Part shown: positions 16,731 to 25,347 of the stretch, in pieces
Layout of the letters: each line of letters opens with the position of its first letter
Numbering within the stretch: position 1 is the stretch's first letter
From: Alishewanella jeotgali KCTC 22429
GTDB taxonomy: Bacteria > Pseudomonadota > Gammaproteobacteria > Enterobacterales > Alteromonadaceae
Assembly: GCF_000245735.1 (NCBI RefSeq)
Contig: NZ_AHTH01000005.1
Span: 124,001 to 188,000, forward strand
Direction: 5' to 3'
Length of the DNA: 64,000 nucleotides
The notes under the pieces: generated by a model
The model's input: only the letters and a program-made list of their open reading frames with translations
Told to the model about the DNA's origin: nothing
The model's database searches: none
Translations under genes and position numbers: made by a program

Positions 16731-16790
16731 AAACTCAGCACACGTTAAAAACCCTTGCAAAGGAGGCGTTCATATAGTGGTGTGGATAAA

Positions 16791-17351
16791 CTAGCTGCTG
16801 ATAATGGTAGCGATACCGAGCAATATAAAGATTGCACAGGCGCTGCGTCGTGCCCAATCCAGCGAAACTTTTTGCAGTAACCAGCTACCGGCATAGACCA
16901 CCGGCACGTTGGCGGCCAGCATACCCAGTGTCGTGCCCCAGATCACCATCCAGACCGCATCGTCAAACGCCGCCGCCAGGATCACCGTTGCCACCTGAGT
17001 TTTGTCGCCAATCTCGGCCAGGAAAAACAGTACACAGCTGGCAACAAAGGCGCCGTATTTTAGCATGGCAGTATCGTCGCTATCGTCTTTATCCGGGATC
17101 AGCAGCCATAGCGCCACAGCGATAAAAGAGCCTCCTAACAACCATGGGCCCCAACCGGCAGGGATAAACTGCGCCGCCCAGACACCTAACCAGGCTGATG
17201 CCGCATGGTTTAATAAGGTCGCGACCAGAATACCGGCGATAATGGCGGTTTTATTGCGAAAACGCGCAGCTAAAAACAGGGAGAGCAGTTGAGTTTTGTC
17301 ACCGATTTCAGCAATGGCGACAGCGGTAAAAGAAGATAGTAAAGCGTCCAT
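16791..17351 (-). CDS. GDT1/TMEM165 (UPF0016) family transporter, probable Mn2+ exporter (MneA-like)
   Basis: A 186-residue inner-membrane protein with six predicted membrane segments and both family signatures E-x-G-D-K-T: AIAEIGDKTQLLS in the first half and FLAEIGDKTQVAT in the second. Bacterial relatives such as MneA of Vibrio export manganese. I start at MDALLSSF (17351), which has AGGA five bases upstream; another ATG is at 17363. The strongest functional support is the yybP-ykoY-type manganese riboswitch in the leader, so I infer that excess Mn2+ induces the gene. Confidence 0.9.
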   Translation of the reverse strand: MDALLSSFTAVAIAEIGDKTQLLSLFLAARFRNKTAIIAGILVATLLNHAASAWLGVWAAQFIPAGWGPWLLGGSFIAVALWLLIPDKDDSDDTAMLKYGAFVASCVLFFLAEIGDKTQVATVILAAAFDDAVWMVIWGTTLGMLAANVPVVYAGSWLLQKVSLDWARRSACAIFILLGIATIISS

Positions 17352-17383
17352 AACATCCTGCATTAGCGCGGGATATTATCGAC

Positions 17384-17428
17384 AAAAGATAAGAGCTGAC
17401 TCCCGCTTTCGGTCAGTGTCTTATCTTA
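17384..17428 (-). promoter_or_regulatory. Expression-platform hairpin of the manganese riboswitch
   Basis: On the minus strand AAGATAAGA pairs with TCTTATCTT, with an inner TGAC / GTCA stem, giving a long terminator-like hairpin followed by TTG. Its 5' arm overlaps the 3' strand of the aptamer P1 helix (CTTAAGA), so aptamer closure and this hairpin are mutually exclusive. Confidence 0.6.
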
Positions 17429-17536
17429 AGTCTCATCACACAAGCCCGGAGAGTTGAGCTTGCTGCCTATACCATGTTCATGCGGCACAAGTATGTTGAT
17501 ATAGGCGCCTTACGGCCGATTACTCCCTTAAAGAGG
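17424..17536 (-). promoter_or_regulatory. yybP-ykoY manganese riboswitch aptamer
   Basis: Read on the minus strand, the leader of the GDT1 gene contains the hallmarks of the yybP-ykoY class: AAGGGAGTA near the 5' side, ATCAACATACTTGTG in the middle, CTCCGGGCTTG and then GATGAGAC at the 3' side. P1 can form between TTAAG and CTTAA. This class binds Mn2+ and controls UPF0016, MntP and Alx-type genes in other bacteria, matching the gene downstream. Boundaries are approximate. Confidence 0.8.
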
Positions 17537-17574
17537 CGCGCAGTATAACTGCTGGCGGCAGAAAAGCCAAGCCT

Positions 17575-17599
17575 GGGCCCGGGAGCGATTCCCGGGCCC
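17575..17599 (-). terminator. Strong hairpin downstream of the RND operon
   Basis: GGGCCCGGGA and TCCCGGGCCC form a perfect 10-bp GC-rich stem with a five-base loop, just after the stop of the last RND gene. On the minus strand CTTGGCTTTT follows, so it is a probable terminator for the efflux operon. Confidence 0.7.
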
Positions 17600-17604
17600 G
17601 GCTA

Positions 17605-20600
17605 TTAAGCTTGACGCAATAAACGCCGCTGCCACAAACCGCTGCGGGCCAGTAAGCGCCCTGTTGCGGTACGCAGTTTTACTAAACCATAGTAATTAAG
17701 CGGCACCAGCAATAAGCTGGTCAGGGTGGAGAACAACAAGCCACCAATAATGGCAATCGCCATCGGCGCGTAGCTTGGGCCATTACCACCAATGGCGGTG
17801 CCACCCAGCGCCAGCGGTACCAGCCCCAAGACGGTGGTCGCAACTGTCATCAGAATAGGCTTTAAGCGTGCGGTACAGGCTTCGATAATCAGATTTTTCA
17901 GCGGCAGATCCGGCATTAACGCCCGATCCTGATTAATGCGATCAACCAGTACTATGCCGTTATTCACGACGATGCCCATCAGTACCAGCATGCCGATCAT
18001 CCCCATGACCCCAAGACCAGTGCCGGTAATAAAGAAGGTCCAGAACACCCCAACAAAAGAGAATAGCAAGCTGCCAATCACCGCATTGGGCATTAACAAA
18101 GACTCAAACAAGGCCGCCATCACAATATAGATCATCGCTAATGCCAGCAGCATATTCACCAGCATCACCTGCTGCTCCTCGTTCTGGCGGGTAAAGCCGC
18201 CCTGATAGGACCAACGATAACCATCCGGCAGTTGCACCTGCTGCATCAACTGGCCAATCTCCTTACGCGCCTGATCCATACTGATATCTTTTTGCAGTGA
18301 CAACTGCAAGGCGACACCGGTTTCGCGGTTAAAGCGACGGATCGACTGCAGCCTTGGCACCACTTTTAGCTCAGCCAGCTGCGACAGCGGAATACTGACA
18401 CCGGCCACCACGGCAACCGGTAAGTCGGCTAATTCAGACAAGGAGCGGCTAATGCGCTCGTCATAAATCAGCCGGATCTGCAGCTCACCCTGCTCGGCAC
18501 TGCGATAGGTCCGCAGATTCACGCCCCGAAGCGATAAGGCGATACTTTGCGCTACCTGATTGGCCGAAAGCCCTAAACGCTCCAGCTCTGGGCGATTAAA
18601 CAAAATCTGCACTTCCTGCTGCCCACGCGCCAGATCCGAGCGTACCTCTGCTACAGCCGGTAAGCTTTGTAGTGCCGGCTCCAGCTCCGCAGCCAGCTCC
18701 AGTAAGCGCTCAGTCGAGTTACCCAGTAAATGCAGCCGCAGCCCGCTATTGTCACTACCAAAGCTAAAACTCGGTCTGGCGCGTACCAGCGGTGGCCATT
18801 CCTTGCGAATTTGCTCCTTCAGGCTATTTAGATCAACCGGTAAATCTTCTTGCAGCAAAATGATCGAAATAGCATGCCCGGAGCGGTAATAGCTATATAC
18901 CGACTCGATATAGAACTCTTCCTTGCGGCTATATAAAAAGGCCTCCATCGCTGACACCTCAGCGCGCACCTCTTCCAGGTTATAATTTCCCTGGATGTTA
19001 TAGTTTAAAAACAGCCGGCCACGGTCTTCTTCATCTTCATTACTGCTGCCAATTTGCAAAAAGGGTGGTACCGCACTCAGTAATACCAGCACTGCCAGCA
19101 GTGTTGCAGTTTTAGGCCAGTGCATCACCTTGGTCAGCAGCCGCCGATAGCCGCGATCCAACACTGAGCCTTGCGGATCACTGACCGGCTGAACTTTAAG
19201 TTTGGTGGTCAGCAAAGGGATCAGCGTCAGGGATAACAGCAGCGAGATCGCCAGACATAAGCAAATGGCGATAGCCACATGCTCGAGGAAAATGGTCAGC
19301 TGCATCTTCTCACCGATAATATTCGGTAAAAATACGATGGCGGTGGTCGCGGTGCCGGCCAGCACCGCCAGCCCAACCCGTTTCACACCACGCTCGGTTG
19401 CGGCACGCAGATCGCCGCCCAGTGCCCGCTCGCGGAAAATGCTCTCAGTCACCACAACAGCGTTATCGACCAACATACCGATCGCCAGCATCAGGCCCAT
19501 CATACTGAGAATATTCAGGCTGTAGCCCATAAAATACATGGCACCCAGCGCAATCACGATTGCCGCTGGCACCGACAGCACTACAATCAGCGTGGTCGTC
19601 AGATGTCGCAGGAATAAATACAGCACAATAAAAGACAGCAAGGCACCGATAGCACCGGCTTGCAGCAAGTCGCTGAGCGATTTAGTGACATTGTCAGCCA
19701 GATCGTCCATCACATACAGGCTGATACCATTAAAGGCCGGGTTGGAATCGGCGGCGGCTACCACCTGCATCGCGGCTTTGGCTACCTCGACCAGATTCGC
19801 GCCAGACTCTTTGTAAACGTTCATCCCCACTGCATAGGTCTGGTTTAAATGCCGGCCGTCTTCGCGTTTTGGCAGCTCCAGTTCAACACTGGCGACCTCG
19901 CGAAGTTGCAGGCCCGGCCGGATCGGCAAGGCGGCAATTTCCGACAGCTCTTTGTACTCACCAAGCGGTTTTACCAGCACACTTTGCTCGCCGTTGCGCA
20001 GCTCTCCGGCACTTAAAGCAAAGTTGCTGCCACGTAACTGATTTAATAACGCCGTAGGGTCAACCTGCAGCGCCCGCATCCGATCCGGGTCCAGGCGGAT
20101 AATCACCTGGCGCTTTTCTACCCCATAAAGCTCAACTTTGGAGACACCCGGTACCCGCTCCAGCGGCCGTTTTATTTGTTGTTCCAGCAAGTCATAAGCC
20201 ATCGCCAGATCGCGCTCAGAGGAGATCCGCAACTGGAATATCGGCATATCGCTGGTGTTAAACTGGAATACCAGTACCCGCTCTACATCTGCCGGCAACA
20301 AGTGGCGCACCGTATCCAGCCGCTCCCGCACTTCCAGACTCTTACTGCTGATATTTTCACTCCAGCGAAACTGCAGTGAAATATCACCACTGTTTTCATT
20401 GGCAAAGCTACGCAGCTCTTTAATACCACTGACGGTCGCCAGTGCCTCTTCCAGCGGCCGGGTGATCAGCCGCTCCACTTCAGCTGGTGTGGCATTCGGA
20501 TAAGGCACATTGACGTACAACTCCGGGATATCAATGCCAGGAAACATCTCCAGCGGCAGCAGCCGACTGGCTAAACCACCGAATAACAACATGGAGATAA

Positions 20601-20727
20601 ACAGCATACAGATGGTCACCGGCCGGCGCAGTGCCACCCGGGTTAACCAGATTGGCTTTTGCTCATCCGCTGCCGCTCCGGCGTGATTGGTGCTGGTTTG
20701 CGTCTCGTCTAAAGGCTGTTGGCTCAT
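17605..20727 (-). CDS. RND efflux permease (second permease of the operon)
   Basis: A 1,040-residue AcrB-like inner-membrane proton-driven pump subunit. TM1 follows TRVALRRPVTICMLFISML; large periplasmic loops lie after TM1 and TM7; the proton-relay region of TM4 reads GLMLAIGMLVDNAVVVTES. The C-terminal half has MGIVVNNGIVLVDRIN. The start ATG overlaps the stop of the upstream permease gene (ATGA), so translation is coupled. An adaptor and two different permeases without an outer-membrane factor resemble MdtABC or MuxABC layouts in which the permeases form a heterotrimer; that parallel is inference. Substrate unknown. Confidence 0.93.
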   Translation of the reverse strand: MSQQPLDETQTSTNHAGAAADEQKPIWLTRVALRRPVTICMLFISMLLFGGLASRLLPLEMFPGIDIPELYVNVPYPNATPAEVERLITRPLEEALATVSGIKELRSFANENSGDISLQFRWSENISSKSLEVRERLDTVRHLLPADVERVLVFQFNTSDMPIFQLRISSERDLAMAYDLLEQQIKRPLERVPGVSKVELYGVEKRQVIIRLDPDRMRALQVDPTALLNQLRGSNFALSAGELRNGEQSVLVKPLGEYKELSEIAALPIRPGLQLREVASVELELPKREDGRHLNQTYAVGMNVYKESGANLVEVAKAAMQVVAAADSNPAFNGISLYVMDDLADNVTKSLSDLLQAGAIGALLSFIVLYLFLRHLTTTLIVVLSVPAAIVIALGAMYFMGYSLNILSMMGLMLAIGMLVDNAVVVTESIFRERALGGDLRAATERGVKRVGLAVLAGTATTAIVFLPNIIGEKMQLTIFLEHVAIAICLCLAISLLLSLTLIPLLTTKLKVQPVSDPQGSVLDRGYRRLLTKVMHWPKTATLLAVLVLLSAVPPFLQIGSSNEDEEDRGRLFLNYNIQGNYNLEEVRAEVSAMEAFLYSRKEEFYIESVYSYYRSGHAISIILLQEDLPVDLNSLKEQIRKEWPPLVRARPSFSFGSDNSGLRLHLLGNSTERLLELAAELEPALQSLPAVAEVRSDLARGQQEVQILFNRPELERLGLSANQVAQSIALSLRGVNLRTYRSAEQGELQIRLIYDERISRSLSELADLPVAVVAGVSIPLSQLAELKVVPRLQSIRRFNRETGVALQLSLQKDISMDQARKEIGQLMQQVQLPDGYRWSYQGGFTRQNEEQQVMLVNMLLALAMIYIVMAALFESLLMPNAVIGSLLFSFVGVFWTFFITGTGLGVMGMIGMLVLMGIVVNNGIVLVDRINQDRALMPDLPLKNLIIEACTARLKPILMTVATTVLGLVPLALGGTAIGGNGPSYAPMAIAIIGGLLFSTLTSLLLVPLNYYGLVKLRTATGRLLARSGLWQRRLLRQA

Positions 20728-23700
20728 AGCGTTGCCTCCTGCTCTACTGCCACTGCCTTATCCCGTTGCAGGCTATACAGCACCGGAATAAATACCAGCG
20801 TTAACAACGTGGCCAAACTTAAACCAGCGATCACTGTGATCGCCATCGGGGCGCGGATTTCACTGCCCTCACCGGTGCCCAGTGCCAGCGGCAGTAAGCC
20901 CAGTACTGTGGTCAGGGTGGTCATTAACACCGGGCGCAACCGGCTTTGCCCCGAGGCAATAATGGCCTCCTGCAGCGCCAACCCTTCAGCACGCAGCTGG
21001 TTAATGCGGTCAATCAGGACTATGGCATTGTTGACCACGATCCCGGCCAGCATAATTAAACCGATAAACACAATCACCGACAAACGGGTATCAGTAAGCC
21101 AAAGCCCCAGCACGGCGCCTGCTCCCGCCAGCGGCACCGTAAACAGGATCAACAAGGGTTGCAGCAGATTTTCAAACTGCGATGCCATCACCAGATAGAC
21201 CAGGAATACCGCCAGCAGTAAGGCAAACATTAATGAGCTGTACGCCCGCGCCATCTCTTCACTTTGCCCCATCACCAGCGCCTGTTGGCCCGGTAATAAA
21301 ACTAACTGTGACAGTGCGGCCTCGGCGGCGGCCGTCGCCTGCTCCAGATCGCCATAAGCCAGGTTGGCCGTCACCAACGCCACCCGCTGCTGGCCCACCC
21401 GGGTAATTTCACTGGGGCCGACTTCGCGACGAATTTGCGCCACCGCACTTAACGGTAAGGGTTCAGCTGCACCAGGATTAATAATCAACTCGGCCAGCTG
21501 CAATTCATGCTGACGGTACTGCTCATCCAGCCGCACCCGGATATCAATTTTGCGATCGTGCAATGAGTACTGACCGGCCACTTCACCACCGATATAGGTG
21601 GCAACGCGGCGTGCGACCTGCTGCGCCGTCATCCCCAGCTGCGATAAGCGGGCATGGTCAAAATACAGGGTCACTTCCGGCTGACCTGGTCTTAAGCTGG
21701 ATTTAATATCGGTAAAACGATTATCCGCCTCCAGCAAATTAACCAGACGTTCGGCAGACTCAGACAACTGGGCCAAATCATAGCCACTGATCTCAATCTC
21801 CAATGGCGTACTGAAACTAAACAATTGCGGCCGGTCAAAGCGGCTGGTTACCCCTGGCAGCAATGCCAGGGTGCGGCGTAATTCTTCCTGCACCAGGGCT
21901 TCATCGTCAGCATTGCTATGCTCTGCCATCACCACATGCAGGCGGCCCCAATGGCTGCCGCCGATCGCCGGATCCACTGACATCTGGGCGCCGGTACCGG
22001 CTAAACCATAGCTGCGTTCTACCACCGGATACTGCTTCAGTTGCCCGGATAATTGCTTTAACAAGGTATCGGTTTGCTCAATAGCTGTCCCGACCGGTAA
22101 TTGCACATCGACATAGAACTCGCCCTGACTCAGCTGCGGGATCACATCCGCACCCAAGCGCGGCAACAGGCTAAAACACAGCGCCGCAGCGGTTAGCGTT
22201 AAAGCCAGGGTCAGCGTTTTGGCGGCCAGCGCAGCACGCAGCAAGCGCAGGTAGAGTGCTTCAATTGCCTTTAACAGCCCCTGCACCAGCAATACCGCCG
22301 GCCGGAATAACCAGTAAGCCCCCTTGGCAATGGCTTTGCCCAGCACGCTTAGTAACGTCAGCAGCGCCAGCACTGAAAGATGTAGCAAACGCCCGGCCGC
22401 CCGCAGCGGCAACAGCGGCCAGTGATACCAGCGGCTGGGTCTCAAGGAGGGTAAAGGCGTGATCTCGGTTGCTGCAGCGCCTTTTTGCCAGGAGCGCGCG
22501 GCCATGGTTGGGATCAGAGTTAACGCGACAACCAAAGAGACTAACAAGGCAAAGGTCACCGTCAGCGCCTGATCGCGAAACAGCTGGCCGGCAATGCCTT
22601 CGACAAATACCAGCGGGAAAAATACGGCTACGGTGGTCAGGGTGGAGGCCGTGATCGCCATCGATACTTCACCAGCGCCCCTGCGCGCCGCGTCTTTCGC
22701 CGGCATGCCCTGCTCTTTATAGCGGGCAATATTCTCCAGTACCACAATGGCATTATCTACCAGCAAGCCAACTGCCAGCGCAATACCACCCAGACTCATC
22801 ATATTTAGCGTAATATCCTGACCGTACATCAGATTAAAGGTGGCGATCACTGACACCGGGATCGATACCGAGATAATGACCGTCGCCCAGACATTACGTA
22901 AAAACAGATACAGCACCAGCATCGCCAGAATACCGCCGATAATACCGGCCGATTTCACGTCGCTGATCGCTTGTTTAATAAATTGCGACTGATCATAGAG
23001 CACATCCAGCTGATAACCGGCTGGCAGCATCTTTTTCAATTCGTCGAGACGGGATAACAAGCCTTCGGCGACCTTTACCGTATTGGCATCGCCTTCTTTA
23101 TAGATCGCCAGTTCAATGCCCTGAGCGCCATTGATATAGCTGATACTCTGCCGATCGGCAAAGGCATCCTTGACCTGTGCCACATCCTTTAACCGGATCT
23201 GACTGTTACCAACGGTAGCCAGATACAGATTTTCAATTTCCGTTAAATTAGCAAACTGATTTATCGTCCGCACCAGATAATCATAGGCCGGAGTTTCCAG
23301 CCGGCCACCGGCCAGGTTGATATTTTCGGCTTTTAAACGCTGGGTGATCAGGCTGATATCCAGCTGCAACTGGCTGAGTTTTTGCGGGTCGACCAGGATT
23401 TGGATCTCCTGAGTTAAACCGCCATCGGGCCGCACGGCGGCAATACCCGGAAACGACTCCAGTTTGCGGCGGAATTCTTCTTCGGCGAAAGTGCGCATTG
23501 CCACTAAGTCAGCCTGGTTCATCTCCGGCTTGGACAGCGATAAGCGTACTACCGGATCTAAATTAGGGTTAAAGCGCAATAACAACGGCTTTTCGACATC
23601 CAGTGGCAGGAACAGGACATCGAGTTTCTCCCGCACTTCCAGCAAGGCCAGATCCATGTCAGTGCCCCAGTCAAATTCCAGCACGACGTCAGAGCGACCG

Positions 23701-23957
23701 GCACGGGAAACAGAGGTGACTTTGCGCACGCCTTTGACGATACCGAGTGCTTCTTCTACCGGCTTACTAACCAGTTGCTCCACTTCGGCCGGTGCGGCAC
23801 CGACGTAGGTGGTGCGCACCGTTAAACTGGGATAAGACAAGTCAGGTAACAAATTAACCGCTAACCGACCTACTGACACCATCCCGAACAGCAGGATGGC
23901 AAGCGTGAACATCCAGACCGTGACCGGACGGGCCACGGCAGTTTCTACTAATTTCAT
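20724..23957 (-). CDS. RND efflux permease (first permease of the operon)
   Basis: A 1,077-residue RND permease. It begins MKLVETAVARPVTVWMF and has TM4 GGIALAVGLLVDNAIVVLEN, LTTVAVFFPLVFVEGIAG and, in the second half, IMLAGIVVNNAIVLIDRIN. It is about 40 residues longer than its partner, largely because of an extra hydrophobic, Leu-rich cytoplasmic or membrane stretch at about 500-570 between the two halves. It is 13 bp downstream of the adaptor gene and overlaps the next permease by four bases, so the three form one operon. Confidence 0.93.
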   Translation of the reverse strand: MKLVETAVARPVTVWMFTLAILLFGMVSVGRLAVNLLPDLSYPSLTVRTTYVGAAPAEVEQLVSKPVEEALGIVKGVRKVTSVSRAGRSDVVLEFDWGTDMDLALLEVREKLDVLFLPLDVEKPLLLRFNPNLDPVVRLSLSKPEMNQADLVAMRTFAEEEFRRKLESFPGIAAVRPDGGLTQEIQILVDPQKLSQLQLDISLITQRLKAENINLAGGRLETPAYDYLVRTINQFANLTEIENLYLATVGNSQIRLKDVAQVKDAFADRQSISYINGAQGIELAIYKEGDANTVKVAEGLLSRLDELKKMLPAGYQLDVLYDQSQFIKQAISDVKSAGIIGGILAMLVLYLFLRNVWATVIISVSIPVSVIATFNLMYGQDITLNMMSLGGIALAVGLLVDNAIVVLENIARYKEQGMPAKDAARRGAGEVSMAITASTLTTVAVFFPLVFVEGIAGQLFRDQALTVTFALLVSLVVALTLIPTMAARSWQKGAAATEITPLPSLRPSRWYHWPLLPLRAAGRLLHLSVLALLTLLSVLGKAIAKGAYWLFRPAVLLVQGLLKAIEALYLRLLRAALAAKTLTLALTLTAAALCFSLLPRLGADVIPQLSQGEFYVDVQLPVGTAIEQTDTLLKQLSGQLKQYPVVERSYGLAGTGAQMSVDPAIGGSHWGRLHVVMAEHSNADDEALVQEELRRTLALLPGVTSRFDRPQLFSFSTPLEIEISGYDLAQLSESAERLVNLLEADNRFTDIKSSLRPGQPEVTLYFDHARLSQLGMTAQQVARRVATYIGGEVAGQYSLHDRKIDIRVRLDEQYRQHELQLAELIINPGAAEPLPLSAVAQIRREVGPSEITRVGQQRVALVTANLAYGDLEQATAAAEAALSQLVLLPGQQALVMGQSEEMARAYSSLMFALLLAVFLVYLVMASQFENLLQPLLILFTVPLAGAGAVLGLWLTDTRLSVIVFIGLIMLAGIVVNNAIVLIDRINQLRAEGLALQEAIIASGQSRLRPVLMTTLTTVLGLLPLALGTGEGSEIRAPMAITVIAGLSLATLLTLVFIPVLYSLQRDKAVAVEQEATL

Positions 23958-23970
23958 CTTCTCGTCCCTG

Positions 23971-25029
23971 TCAGAATTCGCGCTCAGATACGACTTTGAC
24001 CAGGCTTTGCTCTTTTAACGCAGCATGCCCTGCCACCACGACCTGCTCTCCGGCTTCGACGCCGCTGATAATTTCCACTACGTTATCGGCAGTGTAGCCC
24101 AGGGTCACCGGCCGGCGTACAATACGGCTCTCGGCATCCAGTACCAGTACGCCCGGCAGATTATCCAGTGTCAGCAATGCCCGCTTTGGCACCAATAACG
24201 CGTTGTCACGGGTATCAAATTTAATTTCTACCTGGCTAAACATCCCCGCTTTTAACTGGCGCGCGCTGTTATCAATTAACAAGGTGGTACGCACTGTGCC
24301 TGAACTGGCATCCACCACCGGCGCAACCCGGCTTACCGCCGCCTTAACTTCCGGCACACCGGCAAAGCTCAGCACCGCCTGTTGTCCGGCTTGCGCTTGC
24401 AGCACTTGCTGCTCAGGTAAATGCACAACGGCTTCCAGCTCGGTTTCGCTAACCAGATGAAATAACGAATTCGGCGTCAACTGGCTGATCAGTTGGCCGG
24501 CCTTAACATAACGACGGGCCACAACACCGGCGATTGGCGCGCGAATTTCGGTTTCCCGTAAATTCAGCTCTGCCAGCTCAACTGCAGCCTGCATTGCCGC
24601 AACCTGCCATTTTAATTTTTCATACAGATCGGCACTGACCAACTGGCGCTGATGCATTTCGGTCATCCGGGTCAGCTCTGAACTTAAGCGACCTAATTCC
24701 GCCCGCTCTTTCGCCAGTTGGTGACGCTGCCGCTCATTCTCCAGCACCGCCAGTAATTGTCCGGCCTGTACCTGATCGCCTTCTTCAACCAGGATTTTCT
24801 GCACCAGCCCACTGCTTTTCGCCATCACTTCGGCTTCAGCACGGGCCGTTAAGGTGGTGGTGGTACGGTAGCTACTGCTGATGGCGCCATTTTTCGCCAC
24901 AGAAATTTCTACCGGCACAGCGACTTCAGTCGCAGCGGTGGCATTAATACTACTTTGCGCTTTATTACAACCGGTTAAGACTAAGGTACTGCACAGCACG
25001 GCGGCCGCAAGCGGCATTATCGTTTTCAT
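23971..25029 (-). CDS. RND periplasmic adaptor (membrane fusion) lipoprotein
   Basis: A 352-residue HlyD/AcrA-type adaptor with lipoprotein signal MKTIMPLAAAVLC...LTGC. Visible parts are the lipoyl halves (VQKILVEEGDQVQAGQLLAVLEN and EIRAPIAGVVARRYVKAGQLI) flanking a short alpha-hairpin, then the beta-barrel and membrane-proximal domains. I start at MKTIM (25029), which has AAGGA nine bases upstream and gives a proper lipobox, rather than the frame's first ATG at 25062. It is the first gene of the efflux operon. Confidence 0.92.
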   Translation of the reverse strand: MKTIMPLAAAVLCSTLVLTGCNKAQSSINATAATEVAVPVEISVAKNGAISSSYRTTTTLTARAEAEVMAKSSGLVQKILVEEGDQVQAGQLLAVLENERQRHQLAKERAELGRLSSELTRMTEMHQRQLVSADLYEKLKWQVAAMQAAVELAELNLRETEIRAPIAGVVARRYVKAGQLISQLTPNSLFHLVSETELEAVVHLPEQQVLQAQAGQQAVLSFAGVPEVKAAVSRVAPVVDASSGTVRTTLLIDNSARQLKAGMFSQVEIKFDTRDNALLVPKRALLTLDNLPGVLVLDAESRIVRRPVTLGYTADNVVEIISGVEAGEQVVVAGHAALKEQSLVKVVSEREF

Positions 25030-25277
25030 TTTCGTGTTCCTTGCATAAAGGGCTGATTTCAACCCGTTACTGTTAATCTGACGCTTTCTAAATTGCAGCC
25101 ACTATGCCAATAGTTTAATAGATTTAAGATCAGCTACTTAGCTTTAAATTGTTACAAATCACGACAATTGAAACACCAAAAAATAGTAAAAAACACCACC
25201 TTTTAGGCAAAAAAATTTATTCGTCGTGAGCCTTTGCCACAGCCAGACTCATCAGACCAGAACATCGCAAACCCACG

Positions 25278-25314
25278 TTAGAGTCTGTACTCTAAATAAT
25301 AATCGTTCTATACT
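25278..25314 (+). promoter_or_regulatory. Candidate fadL promoter and operator
   Basis: TTAGAGT-ctgt-ACTCTAA (25278-25295) is a perfect 7-bp inverted repeat. It is followed by a -10-like TATACT at 25309-25314, so the repeat would cover the -35 region. This suggests a repressor site. The regulator is not identifiable from sequence. The surrounding 285 bp between the adaptor and fadL is otherwise A/T-rich and empty. Confidence 0.5.
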
Positions 25315-25347
25315 GCGCCCCCTTTGTCCCAACAAGGTGTACAACTT

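Larger units (their letters stand above)
15351..16773 (+). mobile_element. IS110-family, IS1111-type insertion sequence (about 1,423 bp)
   Basis: The ends carry subterminal inverted repeats ATGAACGCCTCC (15353-15364) and GGAGGCGTTCAT (16762-16773). ATA is present on both sides (15348-15350 and 16774-16776), which I take as the shared recombination core; IS110-family elements make no long target duplication. One transposase gene is followed by about 290 bp of noncoding DNA, the arrangement of the IS1111 branch where the guide RNA lies downstream. The right end is only about 15 bp from the stop codon of the convergent GDT1 gene. Exact ends are inferred from the repeats. Confidence 0.8.
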
